Of a DNA stretch of 35,391 bases, positions 14,196-22,159 are shown one piece after another (the first letter of the stretch is position 1; every line of letters starts with the position of its first letter). Location: contig JAUIGV010000046.1 in assembly GCA_030432565.1 (NCBI GenBank), positions 1-35,391 on the forward strand. The letters are read 5' to 3'. Made by a program: the position numbers and the translations under genes. The DNA is from Verrucomicrobiia bacterium (lineage in GTDB: Bacteria > Verrucomicrobiota > Verrucomicrobiia > Verrucomicrobiales > Akkermansiaceae). Under the pieces are notes generated by a model. The model was not told the origin of the DNA and made no database searches. It saw nothing but the letters and a program-made list of their open reading frames with translations.

Positions 14196-14210
14196 GAGAG
14201 CGACGTTTTT
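14180..14210 (+). other. attC site 21, centrally deleted
   Basis: A left box GAAAAAC with AAGCCG and a right box CGACGTTTTT lie only about 20 bases apart, so the arms and loop seem lost. It marks the apparent right end of the cassette array. Confidence 0.5.
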
Positions 14211-14286
14211 TGCACTTGGAGTTTGTCTAAAACTCAGAATTTCATCTGCGCTCGATCGCATCTCCACTGACAGGTTCGGTGAAAAC

Positions 14287-14424
14287 GTGAAGACGGCTGC
14301 GTCGACAAAATGGTGTTGGAGAGCTCTCCCAAGCTATTCGGCAGTCCTCCTGATCACCGGGTTTGCCATTTTATTTCCTCTCCTATTGGTCCTCGATCTG
14401 TCACACGGCACCTTGAAAATATGA
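14287..14424 (+). CDS. Small membrane protein (45 aa) coupled to the following lipoprotein
   Basis: A GTG-started frame of 45 codons carries one clear hydrophobic helix (SAVLLITGFAILFPLLLVLD) after a basic N-terminus. Its stop TGA overlaps the ATG of the next gene as ATGA, the usual sign of translational coupling. There is no recognisable ribosome-binding site before the GTG. It may be a real small inner-membrane protein or the remnant of an old cassette gene. Confidence 0.45.
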   Translation: MKTAASTKWCWRALPSYSAVLLITGFAILFPLLLVLDLSHGTLKI

Positions 14425-15086
14425 AGAAATACCTCCTCCCATTGTGTGCAGTTTTTTTATTCGCCTGTGAGAACCGGAATGGGACGATTGGCTTGGAGGA
14501 AATCGAAATCGATGGGGCTGTACAAGCGTTCTGCGCGTTTGAAGATGAGCGGGTTAAATTTGTGATGCTCCCGACATTTGATTGGACTGCGGGCCGGTTG
14601 AGCGTGAGCACAAGCTCCGGCAATATGGAGGGGGCGGGAGCGTGGACGGGAGAGTTTGATTATCAAGACGGGCGGAGTTGGTCCTATGAAGTGAGTGGCG
14701 ATGCAGCACGTTTTGGCAACCAGCATTTCCATCTGGACGATGGCGAGGTGTTTCTCTTGTCCTCAGATCTGACGGTGCACCAGATGCGTGGAACGAAAGC
14801 GGGGCGCCGCCGCGATAAGGACTTCAAGGATGCGCTTGCGGAACTACTCAAATCCCGGAAAAGAACTCAAGAAAGTCCTCCACAACCCGCTAACTCTTCG
14901 GAGTCAAAGCCTGATGCCAACCAACACTCCAAACGAGAATCGGAGGGGTTCTCCCGGCAGGGTTTTCAGGACTTGGGTCTTTGCAATAATGGGCAACAGG
15001 GTGTGGTAATTAATGCGAGACGGTGTTCGTATTCCTCAGACGGTGCCAATTATAGAGCCGGTCATCGAATAAAAAGTAAGACTTAG
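14421..15086 (+). CDS. Lipoprotein of unknown function
   Basis: The 221-residue product has a lipobox FLFAC, giving the lipidated Cys at residue 16. The folded part (about residues 25 to 125) is beta-rich, with FDWTAGRLSVSTSSG and WSYEVSGDAARFGNQHFHL. A charged helix and a long low-complexity tail rich in Ser, Lys, Gln and Asn follow. The tail from about residue 150 looks unlike a folded domain and may be read-through into former noncoding or attC sequence. The ATG at 14421 is preferred over one 37 codons upstream because it begins the signal sequence. It overlaps the small membrane gene by 4 bases. Confidence 0.72.
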   Translation: MKKYLLPLCAVFLFACENRNGTIGLEEIEIDGAVQAFCAFEDERVKFVMLPTFDWTAGRLSVSTSSGNMEGAGAWTGEFDYQDGRSWSYEVSGDAARFGNQHFHLDDGEVFLLSSDLTVHQMRGTKAGRRRDKDFKDALAELLKSRKRTQESPPQPANSSESKPDANQHSKRESEGFSRQGFQDLGLCNNGQQGVVINARRCSYSSDGANYRAGHRIKSKT

Positions 15087-15091
15087 TTCCC

Positions 15092-16003
15092 ATGTTACGA
15101 ATCGAAAGAGCCTTTCTTGTTTTGCTGTATTTCTGGTGGGCCGGTGGCGTTTCGGCAACCCCTGAAGAAGGCGTCGCAGGCCGCAGGGTCATGACCTGGG
15201 TTCCTCCATACGCAATGGCTGATTCCAAATCACGGCTGAACGAGTCTTTCGATGGGCCGGGGATGAAAGATGGGATCACCCATCTTGGGCTTCAGTTTTG
15301 GAACCCTACTCCGGAAGGTTCGTTGAAGTATGTCACGAGATTTGGAAAGGTGGACGATTCGGAAGTGGCGGAGTTTCAGGAGTGGGGGCGCGAGAACGGT
15401 GTTCGAGTGATGTTGTGTGTTTATAACGCGAACTCATCGGGTTGGGATTGGGATTTGGCAAAGTCCGCCTTCGAAACAAATCGCGCGCAATTCGTTGAGG
15501 CGCTTGTCAAAGAGACGCTCCGATTGGGGCTCGATGGGGTTGATATCGATCTGGAAGGAGAGGGCGATCTGAATTCATCCAAGGAGGCTTTTGTCCTTTT
15601 TATCAAGGAACTATCGAGGCGCCTCCACAAGGAGGGGAAGGAGCTTTCGATCGATACTTTCGCATACAAGTGGCATGCTCCCAGGCAAAGTTGGTGGCCG
15701 GAATTGCTGCCTCATATCGATGGCCTCAACGTGATGGGTTATGCTGAAACCGGCGCTAACTCGGCTGCCTGGAGGTCGTATGCCTTCTTAAAAGCAGCAG
15801 CTGGTGTCCATGCCTCCAAGTTGGTCATTGGAATGCCCGGCCATAAGGATCGCTGGCAGGATGAGCCGCTTATGGCGCACCTTAAGTGGGTGGGGCAAAA
15901 CGATTCTGTCGGGGTGGCAATTTGGGATGCGCGCCTGTCTCATTCCGCGTGGAGGAGAAAGGAGACGTGGCTGGCAATGAAGAAAATCAAGGGAGGTCTT
16001 TAG
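15092..16003 (+). CDS. Secreted GH18-type glycoside hydrolase
   Basis: The 303-residue product has a signal peptide (about residues 1 to 22, ending VSA). The GH18 catalytic motif is DGVDIDLE at residues 148 to 155, with Glu155 as the acid and Asp153 assisting. An earlier strand THLGLQFWNP and a later one HIDGLNVMGYAE fit the TIM-barrel positions of the family. GH18 enzymes cleave chitin or other N-acetylglucosamine polymers. The substrate here is not fixed. It lies 5 bases downstream of the lipoprotein stop and converges on ruvX with a 3-base gap. Confidence 0.85.
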   Translation: MLRIERAFLVLLYFWWAGGVSATPEEGVAGRRVMTWVPPYAMADSKSRLNESFDGPGMKDGITHLGLQFWNPTPEGSLKYVTRFGKVDDSEVAEFQEWGRENGVRVMLCVYNANSSGWDWDLAKSAFETNRAQFVEALVKETLRLGLDGVDIDLEGEGDLNSSKEAFVLFIKELSRRLHKEGKELSIDTFAYKWHAPRQSWWPELLPHIDGLNVMGYAETGANSAAWRSYAFLKAAAGVHASKLVIGMPGHKDRWQDEPLMAHLKWVGQNDSVGVAIWDARLSHSAWRRKETWLAMKKIKGGL

Positions 16004-16006
16004 GAT

Positions 16007-16417
16007 TTACCATCCAAGGTAGTCTTTGAGAATTTCGAGGGCGGCGGCCTGGTCGATGATGTTCTTTTGCTGTTTTGCCTTTTTGCCGGCTTCGCGGAGC
16101 TTGTCGGACGCGGCGACGGTGGTAAAACGTTCGTCGAAATAGGTGAGAGGGATTTCGCCCAGGTGCCCCCGGAGGTCTTCGCCAAACTTTCGAACCTTGG
16201 CGGAAGATGTTCCTTCGGAGCCATCCATGCGGAGAGGAAGGCCGAGGACAATCGCGGCGATCTTGCGGCTGGCGATGATTTCGAGGAGCCGGGGAATGGG
16301 TTCGGACTTTCGGCAGTCGATGGTTTCGACCGGGTGCGCGCCGATCCCAAACTCATCGGTCGCGGCGAGGCCGATGCGGGCATCACCGTGGTCGATGGCG
16401 AGAATGGGATGGGTCAT
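16007..16417 (-). CDS. ruvX: RuvX/YqgF family putative Holliday junction resolvase
   Basis: The 136-residue product has the family's RNase H-like motifs. AIDHGDARIGLA holds Asp9, LGLPLRMDGSEG follows, FDERFTTVAA holds Glu96, and IDQAAALEIL holds Asp122. YqgF/RuvX proteins are small nucleases linked to 16S rRNA maturation and to Holliday junction cleavage in different bacteria. Length and motif order are normal. The start ATG overlaps the stop of the small membrane gene (ATGA), the last step of the manC-membrane protein-ruvX operon. Confidence 0.93.
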   Translation of the reverse strand: MTHPILAIDHGDARIGLAATDEFGIGAHPVETIDCRKSEPIPRLLEIIASRKIAAIVLGLPLRMDGSEGTSSAKVRKFGEDLRGHLGEIPLTYFDERFTTVAASDKLREAGKKAKQQKNIIDQAAALEILKDYLGW

Positions 16418-16578
16418 TTGACGAGTCGCGCGATTGCGCTGATGCAGCAGGCGATGAGAATGATGCCTCCGAGAGCGAGGACATCCCGGCGATCAATCAC
16501 GCCCCAAAGGGTGATGAGGACTCCGAGGAGGCCAGTGAAGAGGATGAGCTTAAATACGGGTTCGGTTTTTGAGTTCAT
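16414..16578 (-). CDS. Small two-helix membrane protein (54 aa)
   Basis: The frame starts with ATG at 16578 and ends in a TGA sharing bases with the ruvX ATG. It encodes two hydrophobic helices (about residues 9 to 25 and 33 to 50) separated by GVIDRRD, with a short Lys-Thr-Glu-Pro N-terminus. It is 9 bases downstream of manC on the same strand, so it is the middle gene of a three-gene operon. I know no family for it. It is too short for standard gene finders, but the tight coupling supports expression. Confidence 0.7.
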   Translation of the reverse strand: MNSKTEPVFKLILFTGLLGVLITLWGVIDRRDVLALGGIILIACCISAIARLVK

Positions 16579-16587
16579 GGTGTATTT

Positions 16588-17658
16588 TTAGAGGAGGTTT
16601 TCGGGGAGTTGATCGCTGAGCTTTTTGATATCATCCGCCTGATGGCGGTTTGCGATGAGAAGAGCGTCCTCGGTTTGCACAATGATGAGGTCGTCGACTC
16701 CCAGGAGGGCGATGCGGGCTTGTTTGCGACCATTGAAGACGATGTTGTTTTCCGAATCGATCTCGGTAATTTCATCATTGGTCCGGTTGTTGGTGCCCTG
16801 GGTGTCGAGATACTTTGCGACGGAGATCCAGGAGCCGACATCATCCCAGTCGAAGGTGGCTTCGATATTCAAGACGCGGGAGGCTTTCTCCATGAGGGCG
16901 TAATCGATGGAGATTGGAGTGAGGGACGGGAATTTTTCGGCGATGGTTTGATGGACGTCGGGCGAGGCTTTGAGTTGATCAATAAAGCCGGCCAGCTCGG
17001 GCGTGTGTTGCTGCAGTTCCGCAGTGACTGTTTTGAGCGACCAGACAAACATGCCGGCATTCCAGGCAAAGTTGCCTTGGCGGAGGAATTGTTCGGCGAG
17101 TTCGGGATTTGGTTTCTCACGGAAGCGCGACACCTCGAAGGGCTCGTGGGTGGTTGCGAATTCGAGTTTCGCCGGGGATCCTCGCTCGATGTATCCGTAG
17201 GAGGGGCAGGGCCAGGTGGGTTTGATTCCAATGGTGACGAGGGCATCGGTTTGGGAAGCAATCGAGAGGCTGTCCCCGAGGACTGACTGGAAGGCGTCGG
17301 TGTCGTTGATCAGTTGATCCGAGGGAAGAACGGCCATGGTCGCTTCCGGATCGCGGGCGGCGACGAGGCCAATGCCAAGTGCGACGGCTGGCGCGGTGTC
17401 ACGCTTGGCGGGTTCGGCGAAGATGTTTTCGGCAGGGAGCATGTGGGCCACCTTTCGGACTTCGGCTTCCTGAAGCGCATTGGTCAGAATGAGGATGTTC
17501 CCGGTGGGGATGAGGCCTTGCAGGCGGGTGATGGTTTGATCGAGGAGGGTGGTGTCGTCGAAAAGATTGAGAAGCTGCTTCGGTTTGGCATTACGGCTCA
17601 GGGGCCAGAAGCGGGTGCCGCTTCCGCCGGCGAGAATCAAAGCGTAGTGGTTGTTCAT
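16588..17658 (-). CDS. manC: Mannose-1-phosphate guanylyltransferase
   Basis: The 356-residue product has the nucleotidyltransferase signature LILAGGSGTRFWPLSR at residues 7 to 22. PKQLLNLF, a metal-binding LPSDQ, FREKP and WNAGMFVW follow, all at their usual places. It makes GDP-mannose from GTP and mannose 1-phosphate for surface polysaccharides. It lacks the C-terminal cupin isomerase domain found in bifunctional ManC/AlgA enzymes. A longer frame reaching 17757 adds 33 residues unlike the family, so the ATG at 17658 is taken. Divergent from the membrane gene at 17756. Confidence 0.93.
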   Translation of the reverse strand: MNNHYALILAGGSGTRFWPLSRNAKPKQLLNLFDDTTLLDQTITRLQGLIPTGNILILTNALQEAEVRKVAHMLPAENIFAEPAKRDTAPAVALGIGLVAARDPEATMAVLPSDQLINDTDAFQSVLGDSLSIASQTDALVTIGIKPTWPCPSYGYIERGSPAKLEFATTHEPFEVSRFREKPNPELAEQFLRQGNFAWNAGMFVWSLKTVTAELQQHTPELAGFIDQLKASPDVHQTIAEKFPSLTPISIDYALMEKASRVLNIEATFDWDDVGSWISVAKYLDTQGTNNRTNDEITEIDSENNIVFNGRKQARIALLGVDDLIIVQTEDALLIANRHQADDIKKLSDQLPENLL

Positions 17659-17755
17659 CTGGAGCTGATTCAACAAGGAGGGGAGCAGCTTGTCAAAACG
17701 TGTCGCTCTACGTTTTTGGTTTGGGATGTGGGCATCTCTGCGGTAAGTTTCCCCC

Positions 17756-18076
17756 ATGAACGATATTTATGAGGAACGCGATTGGGTGGATACGACGGCA
17801 GCTTTTGCTCCGGCGGTGCTTGGTGCGGCGGCTGGAATTCTGGTTTCCGAGGCAATGAGTGCCCGCGCTCGTCGTCCAATCGGTCTTTCTCTGGCGTGTG
17901 TGGGACTTGCCGCTTTGACACCGATGCTCGTTGAGACGGCCATGAAGAAAGTGCGCGGTCCGGGAACGCGCCGCGGATCACTGCGGACGCTTCGCGGAAT
18001 TCGCGATCACGGACTGCAGGCTCGTGAGATCAAGCACGTCGAAGATGAGCTTGGCGAGGAACTTGGGGTGGGCTAG
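17756..18076 (+). CDS. Small membrane protein, two hydrophobic helices
   Basis: The 106-residue product has two Ala/Leu-rich helices at about residues 14 to 34 and 43 to 60, then a basic region (KKVRGPGTRRGSLRTLR) and an acidic end. The family is not recognised. Similar proteins with a hydrophobic pair and a long charged tail occur in many genomes without function. Its promoter would lie in the 97-base gap shared with manC. Its stop codon TAG overlaps the stop of rfbB on the other strand in the palindrome CTAG. Confidence 0.75.
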   Translation: MNDIYEERDWVDTTAAFAPAVLGAAAGILVSEAMSARARRPIGLSLACVGLAALTPMLVETAMKKVRGPGTRRGSLRTLRGIRDHGLQAREIKHVEDELGEELGVG

Positions 18077-19035
18077 TTCGGGCTCAACGCGGCACCCAGT
18101 TCACGCACGACTTTTTCAAACCCTTCCTGAAAGGGGATGAGGGGCTGCCATCCCAGAGTGGCCATTGCCCGCGTGGTATCGATGGCGTATCTGAGGTCGT
18201 GCCCGGGTCGGTCCCTGACGTGTTCGATGAGGCTTTCGGGTTTGTTGAGATGCTTTAGGACAGTATGGGCAATCTCAAGATTAGTGCGCTCGCAGTTTGC
18301 CCCAAGGTTGTAGATGCGGTGCGAGAGTCCGCTTTCGAAGACCTTGATCAGACCACGGGCCGTGTCATCGACATGAATCCAGTCACGGACTTGTTTTCCC
18401 GAGCCGTAGATGGGGAGCGGTTGGTCCCGAAGAGCACAGTGGACCAAGGTCGGGATCAGTTTTTCGCGATGCTGGCGGGGGCCGTAGTTGTTCGAGCATC
18501 TTGCAATCACAATCTCCTGATCAAAGGTTGTGTGAGCCGCCTGCACGATGAGATCCGCACTCGCTTTGCTTGCGGAATAGGGGGAGGAAGGTTTTAGCGG
18601 AAATGATTCATCCGCCTTTGCCGGGGCCGCAATCGGCCCATAGACCTCGTCGGTCGAACACTGAAGAAGCGCTACATCATGACGCCTTGCCACGTCTAAA
18701 AGTGAGAAGGTGCCATTGATGTTTGTGGTGATGAATTTTGCCGGGTTCTCGATCGATTGATCGACGTGTGACTCGGCGGCCAAGTGCATGATCCCGTCGC
18801 AGTTGAATTTCTCAAGGAGTTCCGAGACAAGGGTGTCGTCGGCAATATCACCTTCAATAAACGTCAGGCGTGGGTCTTGGTCGGGTCCTGCCAAATTGGC
18901 CCGGCTGCCGGCGTAAGTGAGAGCATCCAGAATGACGAGGTGCTCGAGATCGGGCCGGGCCAAAAGAGCGCGGGCCAGTGCCGAACCGATGAAGCCAGCA
19001 CCGCCGGTTAGGAGAATGGACGTCAGTGATCGCAC
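18073..19035 (-). CDS. rfbB: dTDP-glucose 4,6-dehydratase (RmlB type)
   Basis: The 320-residue extended SDR protein has the NAD-binding loop GGAGFIGS at residues 11 to 18, HLAAESHVD at 84 to 92, the active-site STDEVYG at 127 to 133 and YSASK at 153 to 157. This is the RmlB pattern, where Asp129 and Glu130 act in the dehydration. It converts dTDP-glucose to dTDP-4-keto-6-deoxyglucose, the second step to dTDP-rhamnose. No rmlA, C or D gene is adjacent. The start is a GTG at 19035. No ATG nearby preserves the first strand. The protein is a little shorter than typical RmlB (about 350). Confidence 0.9.
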   Translation of the reverse strand: MRSLTSILLTGGAGFIGSALARALLARPDLEHLVILDALTYAGSRANLAGPDQDPRLTFIEGDIADDTLVSELLEKFNCDGIMHLAAESHVDQSIENPAKFITTNINGTFSLLDVARRHDVALLQCSTDEVYGPIAAPAKADESFPLKPSSPYSASKASADLIVQAAHTTFDQEIVIARCSNNYGPRQHREKLIPTLVHCALRDQPLPIYGSGKQVRDWIHVDDTARGLIKVFESGLSHRIYNLGANCERTNLEIAHTVLKHLNKPESLIEHVRDRPGHDLRYAIDTTRAMATLGWQPLIPFQEGFEKVVRELGAALSPN

Positions 19036-19138
19036 GCCAACTAGTTATCGGATAATTTGTTTTGTGAAAGCGAAACATTCCCAATGGGTCGGGAATGGCA
19101 TTGACCGGACGGCTTCTCTATGCTCGATTCCCAGAGTT

Positions 19139-19768
19139 ATGAAAACCCCTAAACTCCTGTCCCTCGGTGCCCTTGCAGTAGCTGCGGTGTCCTGTGGATC
19201 CTTTAAAAATCTCAATCGCCCTCTGAGTGGCGGTGGTTTTGACCCCCTGGATAGTCCCGGTTCTTCGACCGGATCGGCCTCGGCGGTGGTCGCACCGACG
19301 AAGCCCAGTTACAAGCGGGGTCAATGGGTGGAGACCTCAATGCCAAACGCCACATTTTTCCGTGCCATCCCGAAGGGGAGTGCCCGTGCCGACAAAGTTT
19401 TGGCGGCTGGAACTCCGATGAAGGTGGTTTCCAGCACGGGGACTTATTTGAAGGTTGAGTTGGATTCGGGTGATATTGGTTTTGTTCCGGAGATCATGGT
19501 GATCGAAAGGAGTGCGGCAGGATCGCAGCCGGGGTTGCCTGCTCCCGATTACGGCCCCGTTCCTCCTCCGGTTGAGCCGGGAATTAATACGCCGGAAGGC
19601 GCTCCCGTCCCCGAAGTTCCGGGTACCCCGCCTCCACCTCCGCTTCCAACTGTTCCTCCGCTTCCGGACATTCCTGCTCCCAGCGTGCCGGGAACTGTGC
19701 CAACTGTTCCAGATGTGGCACCTCCACCAGAAGTCCCGGGAATCACCGATCCAACTTCGGTTGATTAG
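19139..19768 (+). CDS. Lipoprotein with SH3-like domain and proline-rich tail
   Basis: The 209-residue product has a lipobox AVSC with the lipidated Cys at residue 19. A Gly/Ser-rich linker leads to a bacterial SH3-like domain (about residues 58 to 118: GQWVETSMPNATFF, PMKVVSSTGTYLKVELDSG, IGFVP). The last 80 residues are repeats of Pro, Val and Thr with several PPPP/PEVPG units. SH3-like domains in lipoproteins usually touch peptidoglycan or other envelope partners. The tail may act as a spacer. A longer frame starting at 18917 would run through rfbB and lacks a signal sequence. A terminator follows. Confidence 0.85.
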   Translation: MKTPKLLSLGALAVAAVSCGSFKNLNRPLSGGGFDPLDSPGSSTGSASAVVAPTKPSYKRGQWVETSMPNATFFRAIPKGSARADKVLAAGTPMKVVSSTGTYLKVELDSGDIGFVPEIMVIERSAAGSQPGLPAPDYGPVPPPVEPGINTPEGAPVPEVPGTPPPPPLPTVPPLPDIPAPSVPGTVPTVPDVAPPPEVPGITDPTSVD

Positions 19769-19788
19769 GGCAATTCTGATTTTTCAAA

Positions 19789-19825
19789 AGACCGATCATG
19801 GGAGCTTCCATGGTCGGTTTTTTTC
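19789..19825 (+). terminator. Rho-independent terminator after the SH3-like lipoprotein
   Basis: AGACCGATCATGG and CCATGGTCGGTTTTTTT form an 11 base-pair stem with one bulge and a GAGCTT loop, followed by a run of seven T. This separates the lipoprotein from terC. Confidence 0.85.
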
Positions 19826-19861
19826 TTTATGCATTTGGTTTCGCGCTGATGATCGCGCCTC

Positions 19862-20686
19862 ATGGCGGAAATACTAAATTCTCTCATCACACTTGGGCTT
19901 CTGGTTCTTCTTCAGGCAGTTCTGGGCTTCGATAACCTGCTTTACATTTCTCTGGAGTCCCAACGTGCGCCCGAAGCGGACCAAAGCCGGGTTCGCAAGT
20001 TGGGGATCGGGATTGCGGTGGGATTGCGGATTGTACTCCTCTTTGTTCTCATTAACCTCGTTGAATTGTTGCAGGATCCCTTCCTGCACTTTGCCGAAGG
20101 AGGCTGGATCGAGGGGGATTTTAATTTTCACAGCGTGATCGTCTTGTTTGGCGGGGCTTTCATTCTCTACACGGCGACCAAGGAGATTGCGCACATGATG
20201 TCTTTGGAGGACGAGGAGCACGCGGTCGACCGGCAGCCTTCGTCATCGAAGAAGGTCATTGGGTTGATTGTTTTTATGAACGTGATTTTCTCGTTCGACT
20301 CGATCCTGAGTGCGATGGCTCTCGCGAGTAAGAAGGGGGCGGATGGCAGCCACGAGGGCTACCAACTGGGCGTGATGATTACGGCAATTCTGATTGGCGG
20401 GGCCATTATGATTCTTTTGGCCGATCGGGTGACCGAGTTCTTGAGACGAAACAGAATGTATGAAGTCCTCGGGCTATTTGTATTGTTTGTCGTTGGGATT
20501 ATGTTGCTCACGGAAGGGGCTCATCTCGCGCATCTGAAGTTCTTCGGCAACGAAATTCAAGCAATGACCAAGACGACCTTCTACTTCGTCATCGGGGTGC
20601 TTCTTCTGACCGACATTGTGCAAGGCCGCTATCAGAAGAAGCTGAGCGCCGAGAAACTTCGCAAAGAAAAAGCCCTCCGTTCATGA
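19862..20686 (+). CDS. TerC family integral membrane protein
   Basis: The 274-residue product has about seven membrane helices and the two typical TerC motifs, GFDNLLYIS at residues 22 to 30 and FSFDSILSAMALA near residue 145. The paired Asp residues within helices are thought to bind metal. Family members export Mn2+ or give tellurite resistance. The substrate here is unknown. A charged loop (EDEEHAVDRQ) lies in the cytoplasm between helices 3 and 4. The last codons overlap the start of the following gene by 4 bases (ATGA), so the two are co-expressed. Confidence 0.9.
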   Translation: MAEILNSLITLGLLVLLQAVLGFDNLLYISLESQRAPEADQSRVRKLGIGIAVGLRIVLLFVLINLVELLQDPFLHFAEGGWIEGDFNFHSVIVLFGGAFILYTATKEIAHMMSLEDEEHAVDRQPSSSKKVIGLIVFMNVIFSFDSILSAMALASKKGADGSHEGYQLGVMITAILIGGAIMILLADRVTEFLRRNRMYEVLGLFVLFVVGIMLLTEGAHLAHLKFFGNEIQAMTKTTFYFVIGVLLLTDIVQGRYQKKLSAEKLRKEKALRS

Positions 20687-22158
20687 ATTCCAACCGCCGT
20701 CATTTTCTTTCAGGAGCAGCGGCCTGGATGGCTGCTCCAATCTGGGCTGCGGGCCAGCGTGCGATCAAAACGATTTCCCTGTTCCACACCACGGATCTGC
20801 ACGGACATATTTTGCCCGGCCAGACCTACGATGGGATCGGCAATGTCGGAGGGCTGGCCCGTTGTGCGACCCAGATCCGGAAGTGGCGAAAGGAGTGCCC
20901 GGATCACTTGCTCTTCGATATCGGAGACGTCTACCAAGGCACCATTGCAGGCTACCAGACCGAGGGGAAAGTGATGATCGATAGCTTCAACAAGATGGGC
21001 TACGATGGGTGGGTTTTGGGCAATCACGAATTTGATTGGGGGCTTGATGTGGTCGAGTCTGCGGTCAAGGGCTCAAGAATGCCCGTCATCACCGGGAACG
21101 TCACGGTTGAGGGCAGGAAGGCCGGTGGAATTGATGGGAGTGCCTTTTCAAAGCTTGCTCCCTGGCTTGTCAGGGAGGTTGGCGGTTTCCGGATTGGTCT
21201 GGTGGGCTTGATCACGCCGGGGATTCCTTATTGGTCGCGTCCGGAGTTGCTCAAGGGATTTGGCGTGTTTGACCCGATCGAGTCACTTAAGCAGAGCGTC
21301 AAAGAACTTGGGGCGGAGAAGGTGGATGCGATTGTGGTGCTGGGTCACATGGGGTGGAAACGAGCCGATGATTTTGCCAATCCGATTCAGGAGATGCTGG
21401 AGCGGGTGTCTGGAGTGGATGTTTATATTGGTGGTCATTCCCATCAGGACAGGCCGAGTTGGTATTGGTCGAACGTGCTTTGCACGCAGGCGAACTACTA
21501 CGGGATCAACTGCGGGCGGGTGGATCTCAGCTTCGACCTGGAATCGCGGAAGTTGGTGAAGCGCAATGCCTGGACGGTTCTCATGGATGATCGATTTGCC
21601 CTTGATCCGGTCATTGTTGAGAGCACGAAGGCAGTTGTGGAAAATGCCGAAGCGCGCCGGCAAACCGTGATTGGCGAGGTGGAAGAAGAGATCTCGGCTC
21701 GAGGGAGAAACAGCCCGTTTTGGCAGCTGATCTGCAAGGCGTTTTTGAAAACGGCGGAGAAACAAAAGATGCCAGCCGACGGGGTCTTTCATGGCACCTT
21801 TGGCTCTCCGGACGTTGAGCCCGGGGTCAAAACGATCGAAGATGCCTGGCAGTGGATTCCTTATGAAAACTGGTTGGTGCATGCGCGGATTACCGGGGCC
21901 CAGATTCAGGTGGTGATGGCTGAGTCGAAGGAGGACCGGTATTCGGACCGCAACTTGTTTGGATTGGATCCGGAGACTCTGGAACCGGATCGGAGGTATC
22001 GCATCCTCTTCAACAGCTATGACAGCCAGTCAGGAGGTCGGAGATTGATGAAGTTGCGGGAAATTTTGGCGGAGCCCGCAAGCGGGACCAAGTTGATCCC
22101 GGTGAATACCCGTGAGTCGGTGATCGACTATTTCGCTGACAATTTTGGCGCAAAGTAG
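20683..22158 (+). CDS. Tat-exported 5'-nucleotidase-type metallophosphoesterase
   Basis: The 491-residue product begins with a twin-arginine signal (RRHFLSGAAAW). The N-terminal calcineurin-like domain has TTDLHGH (Asp38, His40), IGDVYQG (Asp82), GNHEFDWG (Asn114, His115), LGHMGW and GGHSHQ, all metal ligands of the UshA/CD73 group. The C-terminal domain (from about residue 330) contains the substrate-binding fold with FHGTFGSPDVEPG. It likely releases phosphate from nucleotides in the periplasm. The UshA-type C-terminal domain is a little shorter than usual. It is translationally coupled to terC. Confidence 0.88.
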   Translation: MNSNRRHFLSGAAAWMAAPIWAAGQRAIKTISLFHTTDLHGHILPGQTYDGIGNVGGLARCATQIRKWRKECPDHLLFDIGDVYQGTIAGYQTEGKVMIDSFNKMGYDGWVLGNHEFDWGLDVVESAVKGSRMPVITGNVTVEGRKAGGIDGSAFSKLAPWLVREVGGFRIGLVGLITPGIPYWSRPELLKGFGVFDPIESLKQSVKELGAEKVDAIVVLGHMGWKRADDFANPIQEMLERVSGVDVYIGGHSHQDRPSWYWSNVLCTQANYYGINCGRVDLSFDLESRKLVKRNAWTVLMDDRFALDPVIVESTKAVVENAEARRQTVIGEVEEEISARGRNSPFWQLICKAFLKTAEKQKMPADGVFHGTFGSPDVEPGVKTIEDAWQWIPYENWLVHARITGAQIQVVMAESKEDRYSDRNLFGLDPETLEPDRRYRILFNSYDSQSGGRRLMKLREILAEPASGTKLIPVNTRESVIDYFADNFGAK

Positions 22159-22159
22159 T

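Larger units (their letters stand above)
91..14210 (+). mobile_element. Integron gene-cassette array (attC cluster), no integrase in window
   Basis: About twenty attC-like sites recur every 400 to 900 bases, with one small gene between most neighbours and nearly all genes on the + strand. Each clear site begins with a box of the form RYYYAAC, often continuing AAGGCG, and ends with ACGTT plus four variable bases. The two arms are reverse-complementary around a central loop. This is the known layout of integron attC sites. No tyrosine recombinase, attI or Pc promoter is visible. With attC sites in this orientation an integrase would lie left of base 1. A possible right half of one more site is at about 88 to 98, cut by the window edge. 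Whether this is a complete chromosomal integron or an integrase-less cluster cannot be decided here. Confidence 0.88.

Noticed and set aside
16609-17286. Plus-strand frame of 225 residues opposite manC
   Set aside because: manC on the other strand has all family motifs. This is its complementary-frame shadow.
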